Positions 61,809-64,000 of a stretch of DNA of 64,000 nt are shown one piece after another. A model generated the notes under the pieces. It did no database searches. It worked only from the letters and a program-made list of their open reading frames with translations, and was not told the DNA's origin. Position 1 is the first letter of the stretch, and every line of letters starts with the position of its first letter. This DNA is from Streptomyces sulphureus DSM 40104 (GTDB lineage: Bacteria; Actinomycetota; Actinomycetes; Streptomycetales; Streptomycetaceae). The position numbers and the translations under genes were made by a program. The stretch covers positions 496,001 to 560,000 of the forward strand of contig NZ_KB905816.1 in assembly GCF_000381025.1 (NCBI RefSeq), in the 5' to 3' direction.

Positions 61809-62286
61809 GTCACGTCCCCTTTCGGGCGCTCCTGGGCACCTCTCGGCTCCACTAGAGCAGCACCCCGAATGTCCCGCAAAGGGAGTACCTGCCGCCTCCC
61901 GCCCCACGCGCCGGCGCCCCCACGGGGTGCGGCAGGGGCGCGCTTCTCCCGGCTGGCGCCCCGCACCACGCGCCCCGGCAGCGGTGTGCGACCGGCGGGC
62001 CGAGCAGAGGGAGGTGGCGCGTGGGAAGTGAGCGGCGCGAGTGCACCGGGCGGGCACGAGAGGGTGAGCGCGCCCGCCTCCCGACGAGCGCCGCTTGTAC
62101 GCGGAGGCGCGACGGCGCGGGGCCGGCACCGCAGCGCACTCCCGTTCATCGTATGACAAGTCGCGACTCGCCTTTCACCTCCGCCACCCCTGGGAACTCC
62201 TCTCCCCAGCAAGGGACTTGGACTTCAGCAGGCGAGACGAGAGCGGCCGCCGCGGCGGAACGCTCGTCGGGATAGGGGTCGTTGCG
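61809..62286. other. Gap upstream of the second RiPP locus
   Basis: About 480 bases without a supported gene. It must contain divergent promoters for the ferritin-like gene and for the RiPP genes starting at 62287. Short frames are Arg-rich shadows. One 40-codon Ser/Thr-rich frame at 62152 has no Cys and no ribosome site, so I do not call it a precursor. Confidence 0.5.
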
Positions 62287-63288
62287 GTGCTGAGCGTGGA
62301 GCGGCTGCTCGCAGACTGCGTACGGGACTCACGTACGCTCCGGCTGGGCACGGTGCCCGTCTCCCCCGCGGAGCCGGGGTACGGAGAGGCGCGGCGCGCT
62401 TTCCTCTCGGCCGGCCTCGCCGCCCTCCGCAACGAGCAGTACGGGGCCCGCTGGGTCCAGCTCAACCTCAGTCCGGCCCCCGGGCGCCTCCCCGAGCTCT
62501 ACGCGGCCCTCGCCGCCTCGGCGCGTGCGCTCCTCGCCGACGGCAGGGCGCGCTCGTTCTACTTCATGCACAAGGAGCCCGGCCTGCGCGTCCGCTTCGA
62601 AGCCGGGGAGTGCTCCGCTGCCGTCCTCCGCAAGGAGGTCGAACAGCGGCTCCCCGAGGGCCCGTTGGCGCTCCAGCCCGTGTCGGTGCGGTACGAGCCC
62701 GAGGCGTACCTCTTCGGCGGCCCGCAGTCGATGCCGTACGTCCACCGCCTCTTCACCGCCGACTCGCTCGCCTGGCTCGACCACCACGGCCGATGTCCCG
62801 GACCGCCCGTGCTCAGCACCTGGCGGCTCTCGCTGCTCCTGCTGCGGGAGGCGTTCGACGGCCTGGGGATCGTCGGCTGGGAGCACCGCGGCGTGTGGGA
62901 AGCCGTCCAGCACGAGACGGGACGCACCGCGGCGTCCGTCCCCGAGGCCGATCAGGAGCGGCACGGCCGCGCACTCGCCGGCATCACCGGCTACTGGCGC
63001 CTCCCGCGCCGGCAGGCGCTCGCGGAGCTCCCCGAAGAGGAACGCGCTCCGCTGGAGGCGCAGTTGGACGCCGCGCACGAGGCGGGCGAGGAGTGGCGGA
63101 AGGGGTACTTCGAGGCGGGTTCCGCCGCCGTCGGGCCGCGTCTGGCCGCCGCGTTCCACACGATCTTCCTCTGGAACCGGGGCAGGCTCGCCCTCTCGAC
63201 GCAGCGGCTCCTCACCGAGGCGCTCGCCTGGGACGCACCGGGCGGCGTTCCCCGTGCGAGCACGGCGGACTCCGGAGGTCTCCGGTGA
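62287..63288 (+). CDS. Thiopeptide-type bacteriocin biosynthesis protein (SpaB_C-like), second locus
   Basis: 333 aa from a GTG at 62287; the frame is open further upstream but without a start that has a good site. It contains RWVQLNLSPAPGRLPELYAA, ARSFYFMHKEPGLRVRFEAG, YEPEAYLFGGPQSMPYVHRL and FHTIFLWNRGRLALST, the stand-alone SpaB_C-type domain found in split dehydratases and thiopeptide clusters. Its stop overlaps the next start (GTGA), coupling it to a LanB N-terminal-type gene. Confidence 0.88.
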   Translation: MLSVERLLADCVRDSRTLRLGTVPVSPAEPGYGEARRAFLSAGLAALRNEQYGARWVQLNLSPAPGRLPELYAALAASARALLADGRARSFYFMHKEPGLRVRFEAGECSAAVLRKEVEQRLPEGPLALQPVSVRYEPEAYLFGGPQSMPYVHRLFTADSLAWLDHHGRCPGPPVLSTWRLSLLLLREAFDGLGIVGWEHRGVWEAVQHETGRTAASVPEADQERHGRALAGITGYWRLPRRQALAELPEEERAPLEAQLDAAHEAGEEWRKGYFEAGSAAVGPRLAAAFHTIFLWNRGRLALSTQRLLTEALAWDAPGGVPRASTADSGGLR

Positions 63289-64000
63289 ACGCCGAGGCGG
63301 CCCTGCGGGAGGACGCCCGATGTCCCCGCCCGGCGCCCCCTGCTGCCGAAGCACAGAAGCGCGCGGCGCCGGAGGAGACCACGGAGCAGCCCGCTGCGCG
63401 GCTCGGAGCCACCGCACTGGTCAGGGCGGCGGGCCTCCCCGTCTCGGCCTGGTGCTCAGGAGGCAACCCGGACCTCTTCGACGCGGCAGCCTCCCTGGCG
63501 AAGCTGCGCACCGCGCTCGGCGCACGCGCGGCCGAACTGGGCGAACTGCTCGGCGAGCAGGCCGTGCCCGACGACCGTCTCGGCACCGAGGAGCGACGCG
63601 CCGTCCTCGCCCTCCGTCGCCGCCTGCACGCGGGCTCGCCGCCCGGAGACCTGCGCACCGCCCGCCTGCTGGAGCGCACCCACCCCGAACTCGCCTGCTT
63701 CCTCGAGGCGTTGGAGCGTGACCATGCGCAACTCGTGCGTGCGGTTGCGGAGTGGGAGTCCCGGGTGACTGCGGAGCGCGAGCGTGTCGGGCTCCTCGGC
63801 CTGGAGCTCGTGCGCACGTACCCCGCACTGCGTGAGCTGGTCGACGGCGCCTCACCCTACGTCGTACCGGAGTTGGAACGGCGCTCGGCAGCCGGCGAGG
63901 ACTGGCGCGGCAAGAGGCTGCGCAAGGCGAGCGGCTACGTCTGGCGGGCCGTGGCCCGTGCCGCCGCGAAGACCACACCCCGTGGTTGGGCGGGCCAGCT
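63285..64000 (+). CDS. Split LanB glutamylation-domain protein, cut by the right edge
   Basis: At least 238 aa from the GTG at 63285 (GGAGGT upstream, GTGA overlap); the frame stays open to the last base. The sequence includes RTARLLERTHPELACFLEAL, then YPALRELVDGASPYVVPELE and, near the end, VARAAAKTTPRGWAG, which corresponds to the conserved block of thiopeptide/lanthipeptide dehydratase N-domains (TPFGLF in full-length LanB). With the SpaB_C gene upstream it forms a split dehydratase pair. The precursor and remaining genes lie beyond the window. Confidence 0.85.
   Translation, partial: MNAEAALREDARCPRPAPPAAEAQKRAAPEETTEQPAARLGATALVRAAGLPVSAWCSGGNPDLFDAAASLAKLRTALGARAAELGELLGEQAVPDDRLGTEERRAVLALRRRLHAGSPPGDLRTARLLERTHPELACFLEALERDHAQLVRAVAEWESRVTAERERVGLLGLELVRTYPALRELVDGASPYVVPELERRSAAGEDWRGKRLRKASGYVWRAVARAAAKTTPRGWAGQ

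Noticed and set aside
62152..62275. A 40-codon Ser/Thr-rich frame considered as a RiPP precursor
   Set aside because: It has no Cys, no ribosome site and no leader-like region.

Overview
The window is high-GC actinobacterial DNA, most likely from Streptomyces or a close relative. GTG and TTG starts are frequent, start/stop overlaps (ATGA, GTGA) are pervasive, and the families are typical of that genus: WhiB, DUF317, DUF397/DUF5753 regulator pairs, DUF2637, MAB_1171c and FxLD lanthipeptide genes. No rRNA, tRNA, CRISPR array, integrase or transposase was found.

Bases 1-27,600 look like an integrated conjugative element or integrated plasmid of the type IV secretion kind, not the FtsK/TraB kind. 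On the plus strand lie a C40 peptidase (cut by the left edge), a small pilin-like membrane protein, a single-pass protein, a TrbL/VirB6-like channel protein, an SCO6880-family protein, a VirB4-like ATPase and a VirD4/TraG coupling ATPase. Mixed with them are many small accessory genes (DUF6238-like, DUF4913, DUF317, RelE-like, tandem winged-helix and several unknowns). On the minus strand, from 27.6 kb back to 20.7 kb, lie a replication initiator-like protein, a DnaC-like ATPase, WhiB, a DUF2637 spread protein, a MobC-like protein and an HUH relaxase. A 17-bp perfect inverted repeat inside mobC is a candidate oriT, and iteron-like repeats inside the rep-like gene are a candidate origin. Bases 11.6-14.8 kb are damaged: a DnaB-N-like gene, a small gene, a hypothetical gene and a cytosine-5 DNA methyltransferase all carry frameshifts, and the methyltransferase also has a stop.

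Bases 28,000-39,400 are a regulatory and signalling region. A tightly coupled four-gene plus-strand run encodes an EspR-like HTH protein, an ImmA/IrrE-like metalloprotease, a MAB_1171c multi-pass protein and a PAP2-like protein. Two minus-strand pairs follow: a 2H phosphoesterase with a TPR regulator, and a DUF397 protein with an XRE/DUF5753 regulator. A divergent plus-strand operon then ends in an NB-ARC/TPR STAND protein. The N-terminus of that protein carries a short motif resembling bacterial amyloid signalling sequences, and a similar motif occurs in a 114-aa orphan protein at 20.7-21.0 kb.

Bases 39,500-46,300 are an FxLD-type class I lanthipeptide cluster: a PIMT-like methyltransferase, a precursor with an FTLD leader motif and four core cysteines, a full-length LanB with three TTA codons, a LanC and a stand-alone thiopeptide-type (SpaB_C) protein. 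The unassigned 46.3-47.0 kb gap may mark the right edge of the acquired DNA.

Bases 47,000-62,000 carry ordinary actinobacterial genes: pirin, thioredoxin, a DUF3533-like membrane protein with its TetR regulator, two divergent ATP-dependent DNA ligases, a HIT protein, an aldo/keto reductase, a TetR regulator divergent from a DrrAB-type ABC exporter, a zinc alcohol dehydrogenase, a ClpC-like ATPase and a ferritin-like protein. At the right edge a second RiPP locus begins with another SpaB_C-type protein and the first part of a split LanB.
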